DNA of 64,000 nucleotides from Burkholderia territorii (lineage in GTDB: Bacteria > Pseudomonadota > Gammaproteobacteria > Burkholderiales > Burkholderiaceae), in the NCBI RefSeq assembly GCF_902833055.1, contig NZ_CADFEJ010000002.1, forward strand, positions 558,001 through 622,000, given 5' to 3'. This document shows positions 9,143 through 17,806 of this stretch, piece by piece. The notes beneath the pieces are model-generated. The model was not told the origin of the DNA. It did no database searches and worked only from the letters and a program-made list of their open reading frames with translations. How positions within the stretch are numbered: the first letter of the stretch is position 1; every line of letters begins with the position of its first letter. The translations under genes and the position numbers were made by a program.

Positions 9143-10813
9143 TCAGGGCGCGATCGCTTCCCTTTCGTGCATCCGCGCGTCGGCCGCTTCGCCGTGCAAC
9201 GCCGCATCCGCCAGGATCAGATCCGCGCCTTTCTCCGCGACCATCATCGTCGGCGCGTTGATGTTGCCCGACGTGATGTTCGGGAACACCGACGCATCGA
9301 CGATCCGCAGCGCCTGCAGCCCGTGCACGCGCAGCGCCGCATCGACCACCGACGTCGCCGCGTCCGGGCCCATCGCGCACGAGCCGCACAGGTGATAGAT
9401 CGAACCCGACTGTTCGCGGAAATACTGGAGCATCGCCTCGTCCGAATCGACCTGCGGCCCCGGCGAGATTTCCTCGACGGTCATCGACCTCAGCGCCGGT
9501 GCGCGCATCAGCGCCCGGATCACCTTGCTGCCCTGAACGGCTTCGTCGAGATCCTTCTGCGTGGTGAGCGCGTTGATGTGGATCTTCGCGGCATCTTCCG
9601 CGCGATTCGACGCGATCTCGATCGTGCCGCGGCTCGTCGGCCGGCACGGATTGAACGCGATCAGGAATCCGGAATAAGGTTCGGGCTTGATGCTCGCGCG
9701 ATCGCTCTTCGGAATCCGGTACGACAGCGGGTTGAAGTACAGCTGGATATTCGGCTCGTGCGCATCGGCCGCGCCGCGGAAGAAGCCGCCCGCCTGATTG
9801 ACGCTCATCGCGAGCGGGCCGCGCCTGGCCAGCAGGTAGCGCAAGCCGATCTTCATCTTGCCGACGAGCGTGCCCATCTCGTCGTTCAGCGTCGGCCGGT
9901 TTGCCTTGAAGTAGAAGCTCACGCACAGGTGATCCTGCAGATTGCGGCCGACGGCCGGCAGCGCATGCACGAGCGGCACGCGCTGGCGCGCGAGCAGCGC
10001 CGGATCGCCGACGCCCGACAGTTGCAGCAGCTTCGGCGTATCGACCGCGCCGGCGGCAAGGATCACCTCGCGCGTGGCGGCGAGCGTTTCGTCGCCGTGT
10101 TCGCCCGCAACGACGACGCCCGTCGCGCGTGTGCCGTCGAACGTCACGCGCCGCACGAGCACGCCCGAGCGCAGCGTGAGGTTCGAGCGGCTCAGCGCGG
10201 GACGCAGGTATGCGAAGCTGCTGGAACAGCGTTCGCCGTTCTTCGTGTTCAGGTCGTAGATGCCAGCGCCCTCGAACTGCGCGCCGTTGAAGTCGTCGGT
10301 GCGCGGCAGGTTCAGCTGCGCGCAGCCCTTGAGGAACTCGTGGACGATCGGATGCACGTCGGCCTTCATCGACGTGACGTGGATCGGTCCGGTCGAGCCG
10401 TGATGCTGCGGATCGGTCGCACCGGCCGCGTGCGTCTCGAGCTTGCGGAAATACGGCAGCACGTCGTCGTACGCCCAGCCTGGATTGCCGGCGTTCGCCC
10501 AGTCGTCGTAGTCGCTGCGCTGGCCGCGCACGTAGACCATCGCGTTGATCGAACCCGACCCACCGACGACCTTGCCGCGCGGGCAGTACAGCTTGCGACC
10601 GGCGAGCTGCGCCTCGGGCTCGCTGTAGTACATCCAGTTGTAGCGGCGGCTGTAGTACGTCTTCGTGAAGCCGACCGGCACCTTGAACCAGAACGACGCG
10701 TCGCGTTCGCCCGCTTCGAGCAGCAGCACCGAGTAGCGGCCCGATTCGCTCAGGCGGTTCGCGAGAATGCAGCCGGCCGAACCCGCGCCGACGATGATGT
10801 AGTCGTAGATCAT
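9143..10813 (-). CDS. GMC-family FAD-dependent oxidoreductase (choline dehydrogenase-like)
   Basis: A 556-residue GMC flavoprotein that oxidises a primary or secondary alcohol, in most bacterial members passing electrons to a quinone or similar acceptor. The dinucleotide-binding loop GAGSAG is at residues 9-14, and LLLEAG supplies the adenosine-binding acid. A GMC signature is seen in GKVVGGSGSINAMVYVRG. The conserved active-site His is in the YHLCGSCAMG segment and the second active-site residue is the Asn of GNINAPTM. It lies 16 bp after the dehydratase gene at the end of a four-gene operon, so its substrate is probably an alcohol linked to that pathway rather than choline. Confidence 0.9.
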   Translation of the reverse strand: MIYDYIIVGAGSAGCILANRLSESGRYSVLLLEAGERDASFWFKVPVGFTKTYYSRRYNWMYYSEPEAQLAGRKLYCPRGKVVGGSGSINAMVYVRGQRSDYDDWANAGNPGWAYDDVLPYFRKLETHAAGATDPQHHGSTGPIHVTSMKADVHPIVHEFLKGCAQLNLPRTDDFNGAQFEGAGIYDLNTKNGERCSSSFAYLRPALSRSNLTLRSGVLVRRVTFDGTRATGVVVAGEHGDETLAATREVILAAGAVDTPKLLQLSGVGDPALLARQRVPLVHALPAVGRNLQDHLCVSFYFKANRPTLNDEMGTLVGKMKIGLRYLLARRGPLAMSVNQAGGFFRGAADAHEPNIQLYFNPLSYRIPKSDRASIKPEPYSGFLIAFNPCRPTSRGTIEIASNRAEDAAKIHINALTTQKDLDEAVQGSKVIRALMRAPALRSMTVEEISPGPQVDSDEAMLQYFREQSGSIYHLCGSCAMGPDAATSVVDAALRVHGLQALRIVDASVFPNITSGNINAPTMMVAEKGADLILADAALHGEAADARMHEREAIAP

Positions 10814-10829
10814 GCTTCGTCCTTCGCGG

Positions 10830-12047
10830 TCAGCCCTTCGCGGGCGCGAGATCCTTCACGTCGACGGGGTGTTCGCCCATCTGCAGGTGAAGCCGTTCGC
10901 CGGTGTAGGGGCTGTGGCGCCGCACGACGTCCATGTCGAGCTCGATGCCGAGGCCCGGTTCGTTCGACGGGATGATGTAGCCGTCCTCCCAGCGGATCGG
11001 CGTTTTCACGACCTCCGCATGGAAACCGCCCCAGGTCATGATGCTTTCCTGGATCAGGAAGTTCGGCGTACAGGTCGCGAGCTGAATGCTCGCGGCGGCA
11101 CCCACCGGCCCGTTGTACAGGTGCGGTGCGATCTGCGCGTAGTGCACCTCCGCGAGCGTCGCGATCTTCTTCGCTTCGAGCAGGCCGCCCACGCGTGCCA
11201 CGTTCAGCTGCAGGATCGATGCGCCGCCCGCCTGCAGCAGCTTGTGGAATTCGTACTTGGTCGTCAGGCGCTCGCCCGTCGCGATCGGAATCGACGTGTG
11301 CTTCGCGACCGACGCGATCGCTTCTTCCTGCCCCGGCGGCACGGGCTCCTCGAACCACAGCGGGTCGTACTTCTCGAGCCGCTTCGCGAGCCGGATCGCC
11401 GACGACGGCACCATCTGCCCGTGCGTGCCGAACAGCAGGTCGGCCTTGCTGCCGACCGCTTCGCGCACGCGGCGGCAGAACAGCTCGCAGCGATCGAGCA
11501 CTTCGAGCGACAGCTGGTGGCCCGAATAGGCCGTGTACGGGCCGGCCGGGTCGAACTTGACCGCCGTGAAGCCGAGCTTCACGTTGTCGGCCGCGCACTC
11601 GGCGGCGAGATCGGGATCGTCGTAGTCGTATTCGCCGTTCGCATTCTTCGGATACAGGTACGTGTACGAGCGCAGCCGTTCGTGGATCCGGCCGCCGAGC
11701 AGTTCGTACACCGGCTTGCCGGCGGCCTTGCCGATGATGTCCCAGCACGCCATCTCGAGCCCGCTGACGACACCCATCATCGTCAGGTCCGGTCGCTGCG
11801 TGAAGCCGCTCGAATAGGCCTGGCGGAACAGCCGCTCGACGTGGTGCGGATCGTGGTTCAGCAGGTAGCGGTCGAACACGTCGTCGATGATCGGGCCCAT
11901 CGCCTTCGGATGGAACGTCGCCGAATAGATCTCGCCGACGCCTTCGATTCCGCAGTCGGTCTTCAGCGTGACGAAGATCCAGTACATCCCGCCAACGTGC
12001 GGCGGCGGTACGGCGACGATATGCGTGTCGAGCGAAACGATTTTCAT
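10830..12047 (-). CDS. Mandelate racemase/muconate-lactonizing enzyme family sugar-acid dehydratase-like protein
   Basis: A 405-residue enolase-superfamily protein. The N-terminal capping domain covers about 1-120 and the C-terminal barrel follows. Recognisable barrel elements are VKF (163-165), WFEEP (231-235), GER with E259, and APH with H309. Sugar-acid dehydratases of this group (galactonate, mannonate, related acids) abstract an alpha proton and eliminate water. Where the first metal-ligand Asp is usual (xDxHG), this protein has G207-T208-H209-G210, so that ligand is absent or moved. The start overlaps the stop of the MFS gene by four bases. With transporter, aldehyde dehydrogenase and GMC enzyme it should form a sugar-acid or related pathway. 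The exact substrate is unknown. Confidence 0.85.
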   Translation of the reverse strand: MKIVSLDTHIVAVPPPHVGGMYWIFVTLKTDCGIEGVGEIYSATFHPKAMGPIIDDVFDRYLLNHDPHHVERLFRQAYSSGFTQRPDLTMMGVVSGLEMACWDIIGKAAGKPVYELLGGRIHERLRSYTYLYPKNANGEYDYDDPDLAAECAADNVKLGFTAVKFDPAGPYTAYSGHQLSLEVLDRCELFCRRVREAVGSKADLLFGTHGQMVPSSAIRLAKRLEKYDPLWFEEPVPPGQEEAIASVAKHTSIPIATGERLTTKYEFHKLLQAGGASILQLNVARVGGLLEAKKIATLAEVHYAQIAPHLYNGPVGAAASIQLATCTPNFLIQESIMTWGGFHAEVVKTPIRWEDGYIIPSNEPGLGIELDMDVVRRHSPYTGERLHLQMGEHPVDVKDLAPAKG

Positions 12048-13372
12048 ACGGACTCCTTGATGCGGTCGAGGCGATGTTTGAGGAACGCGGCGGCGCCGGC
12101 GCCGCACAGCGCGATGGCCGCGATATAGCCGAAATAGAGCTGGTAGCCGTGCGCGCCGGGCCACGTCTGCGTCACGTAGCCGTTGATCAGCGGCACGAAC
12201 ACGTCGGGCGAATAGCCGAGCACCGAGATCAGGCCGATCGCGAGACCGGCGCAGCGCGTGGGCACGCGGCAGTCGTCGAGCAGCGACCAGTAGAGGCCGC
12301 GGATCGCATAGGTGAGGATGCCGATGAACAGCACGAGCACGACGAGCATCGCTTGCGGGCTGTGCGGCGGCGCGGCGATCAGCCCGACGAGCGACAGCGC
12401 CGCGAGCAGCAGCGCCCAGAACAGCACGGACACTTTCGATACGCGGTCGCCGAGAAACCCGCCGCCGATGCCGCCGACGGGGCGCATCCACAGCTTGAGC
12501 GTCGTGATGAAGCCGGCCGCCGTCGCGCTCAGCCCGAAATTGCCTTCGTGCAGATAGGCCGAGAAGCTGTAGGTCGCCCAGAACACCTGGTAGCCGCAGA
12601 ACACGATGGCGGCAACGAGCCACAGCTCGGGGATCGCCGCCAGCGTCTTGAGGTCGGTCAACACGTTGCCTCGGCGGCCGCCGTCGCGACGGCGTTGCGC
12701 TGCCGTGCGGCCGTCGTCCGCATGCGCGGGATCCTTCACCAGCGCGAGCAGCACGCCGAGCGCGATGCAGAAGAATGCGTACAGATGCACGACGAGCGTG
12801 AAGCCGGCCGCATCGGTGCCGCCGCGTGCCTGCGTCACGTACGCGAAGAGCGTGATCGCGACGGTTGCGAGCAGCGCCTCGACGAGCCCGCGCCCGCCGT
12901 CGAGCAGCCCGAAGAAGCGGCCCTGTTCGTCGGGGCCGGCGATCATGTTCACGCGCTTGATCACGGCCGCCCAGAACGTGAGACCGGTCGTCAGCCCCCA
13001 GCCGCCGAAGATCAGCACGAGCGCGTTGAACGACGGCCCGGTCGCGTAGACCAGGCCGAGCGCGCCGGTCGCAAGCAGCGAAAAGCAGATCAGCCAGCGC
13101 GGCGACAGGCGGTCCGCGAGCCAGCCGCTCGGCAGGTAGCTCACGAGGAAGATCGTGCCGAGCGACGAGTACAGATAGCCGAGCTGCACGTCGTCGATAC
13201 GGAAGAACTGCAGCATCGTCGGCTGGTACACCTGCCGCAGGTACAGCATCGGATAGATCGCGCCGGCGGCAATCACGAGCAGCAGCAGTTGCAGATAGCG
13301 TTGCGCGCGCGACTCGTGCGCCGCGCCGGGCGACGCGAGCGACGCGACGGGCGTCGACGGTTGGGTCGTCAT
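12044..13372 (-). CDS. MFS transporter (sugar-acid/organic-anion importer type)
   Basis: A 442-residue polytopic membrane protein with the 12-helix MFS pattern. The first cytoplasmic loop motif is GWLADRLSPRW, a form of the MFS signature. A central cytoplasmic loop (PAHADDGRTAAQRRRDGGRR) divides the halves. The start at 13372 has GGAGGAAG at a proper distance. A five-residue extension upstream is possible but places the ribosome site inside the gene. Translation is coupled to the dehydratase gene through ATGA. It is probably the importer of the dehydratase substrate. Confidence 0.88.
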   Translation of the reverse strand: MTTQPSTPVASLASPGAAHESRAQRYLQLLLLVIAAGAIYPMLYLRQVYQPTMLQFFRIDDVQLGYLYSSLGTIFLVSYLPSGWLADRLSPRWLICFSLLATGALGLVYATGPSFNALVLIFGGWGLTTGLTFWAAVIKRVNMIAGPDEQGRFFGLLDGGRGLVEALLATVAITLFAYVTQARGGTDAAGFTLVVHLYAFFCIALGVLLALVKDPAHADDGRTAAQRRRDGGRRGNVLTDLKTLAAIPELWLVAAIVFCGYQVFWATYSFSAYLHEGNFGLSATAAGFITTLKLWMRPVGGIGGGFLGDRVSKVSVLFWALLLAALSLVGLIAAPPHSPQAMLVVLVLFIGILTYAIRGLYWSLLDDCRVPTRCAGLAIGLISVLGYSPDVFVPLINGYVTQTWPGAHGYQLYFGYIAAIALCGAGAAAFLKHRLDRIKESV

Positions 13373-13499
13373 GATGTCTTCCTCCATCAGGCGTGCCGGA
13401 TGCGCACGCCTGCAGATTTGTTATGTGTGGTTCGATCTTTGGGCGGCGCGCGGCGTGGTGCCGTGGCCGCGCGCGACGGAAATGGCGCCGGGGCGCGCG

Positions 13500-14924
13500 T
13501 CAGTACTTCATGACGACGAGGCGCGTTTGCGTGAACTCGAGCATCCCGTGCTTGCCGTCGTCGCCGCCGAGGCCGGAACGTTTCCAGCCGGCATGGAAGC
13601 CCTGGTATGGATCCGCCGGCGTTCGGTTCACGTACAGTTCGCCGGCTTCGATCGCGTTCGCCACCTTCATCGCGGTGCGGTAGTTCTCGGTGTAGAGCAC
13701 CGACGACAGCCCGAACTGATGATCGTTCGCAAACGCGATGGCCTCGTCGATCGTCGCGTAGCGCAGCACCGGCATGATCGGGCCGAAGGTTTCCTCCTGC
13801 ACGATTTCCATGTCCTGCGTCACGCCGGTGAGCAGCGTGGCCGGGTAGAAGAAGCCGGGGCCGTCGGGGATCGCGCCGCCGGCTTCGAGCGTCGCGCCGG
13901 CCGCGATCGCGCGTTCGACCATGCCGTGAATGTGCGCGCGCGCCGATGCGCTCACGAGCGGGCCCATCCGCGTGGCGTCTTGTGCGCGGTCGCCGATGCG
14001 CACGGCCGCCATCTTCTCCTTCAGCAGCGCGACGAAACGATCGTGCACGCTGTCGTGCACGTACACGCGCTCGATCGCCGTGCAGAGCTGGCCGCAGTGC
14101 GTGGTTTTCGATGCGACGAGCGCGGCGGCCGCGCGTTCGAGGTCGGCGTCCGGCTCGATGATCGCGGGCGTCTTGCCGCCGAGTTCGAGCGACGGCTTCG
14201 CGATGTTCGCCTTGCAGTAGTCGAGCACCTTGCGACCGGCGTTCACGCTGCCCGTCAACGTGATCATCCCGACCGCCGGATGCGTGCACAGCGCTTCGGC
14301 CGTCGCGTGATCCATCGTCAGGATGTTGACGACGCCTGGCGGGAAGCCGGCTTCGTCGACGGCCTTCGCGATCTCGAACGCCGACACCGGCGTATGGTTG
14401 CTCGGCCGCACGACCACGGTATTGCCGGCGATCAGCGCGGGCGCGATCTTGCGCAGCAGCGTATAGACGGGGAAGTTGAACGGGATCAGGCACGCGACGA
14501 CGCCGATCGGCTCGCGCTGCAGGAAGAGATTCTCGTCGGGTGTATCGCTCGGGATGATCTCGCCCTCGATCCGGCGCGCCCACTCGGCGTGGTAGCGCGT
14601 GATCTGGCCCGCGTAGACGGCTTCGTTCGATGCGTCCTCGATGCTCTTGCCGGATTCCCGCGCAAGCGCCGCGCCGATGTCGGGCGCGCGTGCGCTCAGC
14701 GCGTCGGCAAGCTTGTGCAGAAAGGTCGCGCGTTCGGTGCTCGGCAGCTTGCGCCACGTTTTCTGCGCGGCGGCTGCGGCGGCTGCGGCGGCGAGCGCGT
14801 CGGCCGGCGTCGCGGCCGGCACGCGCGCGAACGGTGCTTCGGTGGCGGGATCGTGGACGACGATCGTCGCGTCGCTTTCCGGGACGACGAAACGGCCGTT
14901 CACATAGTTGCGTTCGGTACGCAT
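13500..14924 (-). CDS. NAD(P)-dependent aldehyde dehydrogenase
   Basis: A 474-residue ALDH-superfamily enzyme. The catalytic Cys281 sits in HCGQLCTA and the general base Glu247 in LELGGK. The cofactor segment IPFNFPVYTLLRKIAPAL and the coenzyme-binding GSVNAG turn are present. The start is chosen at 14924 because GGAGGAG lies just upstream. A longer frame adds an Arg-rich extension without a ribosome site. It is the first gene of the minus-strand operon with the MFS, dehydratase and GMC genes. A role as a semialdehyde dehydrogenase closing a sugar-acid pathway is reasonable, but the substrate is not determined by sequence. Lactaldehyde/glycolaldehyde types are alternatives. Confidence 0.92.
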   Translation of the reverse strand: MRTERNYVNGRFVVPESDATIVVHDPATEAPFARVPAATPADALAAAAAAAAAQKTWRKLPSTERATFLHKLADALSARAPDIGAALARESGKSIEDASNEAVYAGQITRYHAEWARRIEGEIIPSDTPDENLFLQREPIGVVACLIPFNFPVYTLLRKIAPALIAGNTVVVRPSNHTPVSAFEIAKAVDEAGFPPGVVNILTMDHATAEALCTHPAVGMITLTGSVNAGRKVLDYCKANIAKPSLELGGKTPAIIEPDADLERAAAALVASKTTHCGQLCTAIERVYVHDSVHDRFVALLKEKMAAVRIGDRAQDATRMGPLVSASARAHIHGMVERAIAAGATLEAGGAIPDGPGFFYPATLLTGVTQDMEIVQEETFGPIMPVLRYATIDEAIAFANDHQFGLSSVLYTENYRTAMKVANAIEAGELYVNRTPADPYQGFHAGWKRSGLGGDDGKHGMLEFTQTRLVVMKY

Positions 14925-15248
14925 GAAGTGGCTCCTCCGATGGGTGCGGCGGATCGCTTCTGGCGGCGAAACGCGCGGCACGGGACGGAAGCCATTCTGC
15001 TCATGCGTTTATTGCACGACAAACGACTTATTTTCGCGTCGAGCATGAGAAAAACGCACGTTACTCAGTCAATCGGCCGGAATCGCCCGTCCGGCAAGAC
15101 TGCGAGGCGGGTGGCGGGGCGGCGGACGGCGATCGGGCCGCCAACGCAGCCGAGGCTGACTGCACACGCGCGTGGAAGCCGCTTGGGCGTTGCCCGCGCC
15201 CGTGGCCAACGCTCGACCGGGCGGCGCCAGGCGGGGACGGATCGCCCG
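14925..15248 (-). other. Intergenic region upstream of the aldehyde dehydrogenase operon
   Basis: About 324 bp between the ALDH start and the stop of the upstream LysR gene. Around 15000-15060 there is a markedly AT-richer stretch (ATTGCACGACAAACGACTT, then TATTTTCG), which is where a promoter and LysR operator would be expected on the minus strand. The rest is high-GC with no supported ORF. Confidence 0.5.
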
Positions 15249-16187
15249 TCAGGCCAGGGGCACCTGCGGCAGCGGCGACGACGGCTCGAGATGGCGCTTC
15301 GCGAGCCACACTTCCTGCTGGAGCCAGTCGCGGAACTGCACGATGTGCGGCAGGTTCGTCTGTTCGGGCCGCGTGACGAACCAGTAAGACTGGTGGCCGT
15401 CGACGTGCACGTTGAGCACCTGCATCAACTGCCCGTTCGCAAGCTCGCGCGCGACCATGTGGCGGTCGGCGATCGTGATCCCGAGGCCGTCGATCGCCGC
15501 GCGAATCGCGTGATCGAGCAGGTCGAACTCGTAGCCGCCGCGCGTGTCGACGTCGGCGATGCCGGCGGCCTTCAGCCAGTGCTGCCAGGTCAGGTAGCGC
15601 TGGTCGTCGGTGGCGAGCACGTGCAGCAGCGTGAAGCGGTTCAGGTCGATCGGCGCGCCGTCCTGCCTCAGCCGCGCATAGAGCGCGGGGGCGCAGACGG
15701 CGATATGCTGCTCCTGCATCAGCAGTGCGTTGTCGAAGCCGTCCCATTCGCCGTCGCCGAAGCGGATCGCGCAGTCGAGCACGCGCGATTCGCCGAGGCT
15801 GTCGTGGATGCGCGTCGTCAGGCTGAGCTCGAATTCGGGATGCGCGTCGCGCAGCCGGCCGAGGCGCGGCATCAGCCAGCGCGCGGCGAAGGTCGGCGGG
15901 ACGTTCGCGCGCAGGCGGTTCAGATGGGTTTTCTCCTGCAGGCTGCGCACGGTCAGCTCGATCTTGTCGAACGATTGCTGCAGCGCGCGCAGCAGCACAC
16001 GCCCGGCCGCCGTGAGTTCGAGCTGGTGATGGCGGCGCTCGAGCAGCGTTTCGCCGAGCTGGCTTTCGAGCTGGCGCACCTGGCGGCTTACCGCGCTCTG
16101 CGTCACGTTGAGCAGTTCGGCCGCGCGCGTGAAGCTGCCGGTGCGGCCGGCCATCTCGAAGGCTTTCAGCGCATTCAGCGCCGGCAT
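15249..16187 (-). CDS. LysR-family regulator, GcvA type
   Basis: A 312-residue LTTR. The N-terminal HTH covers residues 6-65, starting LNALKAFEMAGRTGSFTRAA with recognition helix TQSAVSRQVRQLE. The effector-binding half shows GcvA-like features (LPPTFAARWLMPRLGRL-type strand, IRFGDGEWDGFD). ATG 16187 begins the conserved MPALNALKAF. The gene lies upstream of and in the same direction as the ALDH-MFS-dehydratase-GMC operon, 324 bp away, so it is a good candidate for its regulator. It is divergent from a second GcvA-type gene across 219 bp. Confidence 0.92.
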   Translation of the reverse strand: MPALNALKAFEMAGRTGSFTRAAELLNVTQSAVSRQVRQLESQLGETLLERRHHQLELTAAGRVLLRALQQSFDKIELTVRSLQEKTHLNRLRANVPPTFAARWLMPRLGRLRDAHPEFELSLTTRIHDSLGESRVLDCAIRFGDGEWDGFDNALLMQEQHIAVCAPALYARLRQDGAPIDLNRFTLLHVLATDDQRYLTWQHWLKAAGIADVDTRGGYEFDLLDHAIRAAIDGLGITIADRHMVARELANGQLMQVLNVHVDGHQSYWFVTRPEQTNLPHIVQFRDWLQQEVWLAKRHLEPSSPLPQVPLA

Positions 16188-16406
16188 CTTGCGTCTCACG
16201 GGGCGGTGTCGTTGTGGTGCGGGATGCTCATTGTAGGCGGGCAGACGGCGAGACGGGAACGCCGAATGCAGCGGCCGTGCGCGCACCGGATATCGGGGTT
16301 TTCACGGCCTGCCGGGGCGCGCGCTTTTCTGCGATAAAGCTGCGCTCGACATTGCCGGCACGCCGGCTTGCCAGCCAGACGGAAGACGGAGAGGGACACA
16401 TCTATC

Positions 16407-17282
16407 ATGCGACGCCTGCCATCGTTGATCGCGTTGCGATTTTTCGAGGAGACCGCGCGTCACCTGAGTTTCAATCGCGCGGCGGTTTCGCTGTGCGTGA
16501 CTCAAGGCGCGGTGAGCCGGCAGATCCGGTTGCTCGAGGACGCGCTTGGCGTGCGGCTGTTCGAGCGCGATCACAAGGGCGTGCGGCTGACGGAGGCCGG
16601 TGAGCGGCTGCTGCCGTTCGTCGGCCAGGCGTTCGATACGATCGAGCGCGGCATCGGCGGGATTGCCGTCGCGCGGCCGGACGCGAAACGGCGTCTCGCG
16701 GTATCGCTGCCGCCGACGTTCGCCACGCAGTGGTTTTCGCCACGGCTCGGCACGCTCGCGGAGGCACTCCCGGACGTCGAGCTGTCGATCCGCACCGAAC
16801 CGACCGACGATTGTCATTGCCATATTCGTTTCGGGCGCGCGGCGCGGCCCGGCATGCACTCGGAACTGCTGATGATGGAGCGGCACGCGCTCGTCGGTGC
16901 GCCGCGTTATCGCGGCGATACGCTCGATGCGTTGTTCCGCAGGTTGCCGTCGCTGCATGTGCTGCACGAGGGCAAGCGCTTGACGCTGTGGGCCGACTGG
17001 TGCGAGCAGGCTGGCATCGCAGTCGAGCGGATCGGCGACGGCATCGAGTTCTCGACGCTCGAACAGGCGATTCGCGCGGCCCGCAAGGGCGCGGGGCTTG
17101 CCGTGGTCGACCTCACGATGATCGAGGAGGAGATCGGCGAGGGCAGCCTCGTGCGGTTGTCGCCGGTACAGCCGATCGGTCCGTTCGGCTATTGGCTCGA
17201 CATCGCGCCGGAAAACGCGATGGTCGAGCATGTGGGCGCATTCGCCGCGTGGCTGCGGGCGCAAGTGGTGAGGAAGGGGTAG
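16407..17282 (+). CDS. LysR-family regulator, GcvA type (divergent partner)
   Basis: A 291-residue LTTR starting MRRLPSLIALRFFEE, with recognition helix TQGAVSRQIRLLEDALG (residues ~34-50). The ligand domain contains LPPTFATQWFSPRLGTL and HIRFGRAARPG, typical of the GcvA-like group. GGAGAGGGA precedes the ATG. It is slightly shorter than usual (about 300) but appears complete. The similarity in motif layout to the neighbouring LysR on the other strand suggests old duplication within the subfamily. No catabolic gene follows directly on its strand, so its target may be the shared divergent region. Confidence 0.92.
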   Translation: MRRLPSLIALRFFEETARHLSFNRAAVSLCVTQGAVSRQIRLLEDALGVRLFERDHKGVRLTEAGERLLPFVGQAFDTIERGIGGIAVARPDAKRRLAVSLPPTFATQWFSPRLGTLAEALPDVELSIRTEPTDDCHCHIRFGRAARPGMHSELLMMERHALVGAPRYRGDTLDALFRRLPSLHVLHEGKRLTLWADWCEQAGIAVERIGDGIEFSTLEQAIRAARKGAGLAVVDLTMIEEEIGEGSLVRLSPVQPIGPFGYWLDIAPENAMVEHVGAFAAWLRAQVVRKG

Positions 17283-17452
17283 GCATGTCTGCACTGAGCG
17301 TAAGTCGTGTCCGATTAATCCGGGCCGACAATCGGTTCAGTCCATGTACGTCGCGCAGCGATTCGGCTTTCCGTTAGCGTCAGAGATCGTTACAAAACCG
17401 GAATCGACACAAGCGTTGTCGCCTCCGCCGCGTGATTGCATGTCGCCGCCGG

Positions 17453-17806
17453 CTACGAGTCGGGATCCTGACCGAAGTGCGAGAGCGTTTCGCGACGCGC
17501 CATGGCTTCCGCTTCTGCATCCGAGATGAGCGGCAAGCGACATTTCGCGAGATCGATGCGTCCGACGTTGAAGACGACCGGCTTGGGCCTGGATGCCGAT
17601 GCAGCGACCACCTGCTCGCCTTGCTCGATGGCGGACGTGCGCATGATTCGAACCACCCTGTGACGAAGCTCGCGCGAGACGATCGCGTCGAGGAGGCGGC
17701 GGGCCTCCGAGAGGCGCACGGGACGATGCTCGGCCATCGGGCGGCGATGCTTCCCCGGATGCCGAGTGACGCGGAATCCCGCAATCGAAGAGCGTTTGGC
17801 GTTCAT
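17453..17806 (-). CDS. Hypothetical protein, second gene of an unknown two-gene unit
   Basis: A 117-residue protein I do not recognise. It is basic in the first half (KHRRPMAEHRPVRLSEARRL) and moderately acidic near the C-terminus (SDAEAEAMARRE). It has no signal peptide or membrane segment. Its ATG overlaps the TGA of the 268-residue gene by four bases, so the two are almost certainly co-translated. A stoichiometric partner relation is plausible. The pair sits between regulators and a catabolic operon with no evident link to either. Confidence 0.6.
   Translation of the reverse strand: MNAKRSSIAGFRVTRHPGKHRRPMAEHRPVRLSEARRLLDAIVSRELRHRVVRIMRTSAIEQGEQVVAASASRPKPVVFNVGRIDLAKCRLPLISDAEAEAMARRETLSHFGQDPDS

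Noticed and set aside
12074..13513. A 479-codon plus-strand frame opposite the MFS transporter
   Set aside because: It is a shadow of the real minus-strand gene: its translation is rich in Arg, Glu and His without domain motifs, while the minus strand encodes a clear MFS.
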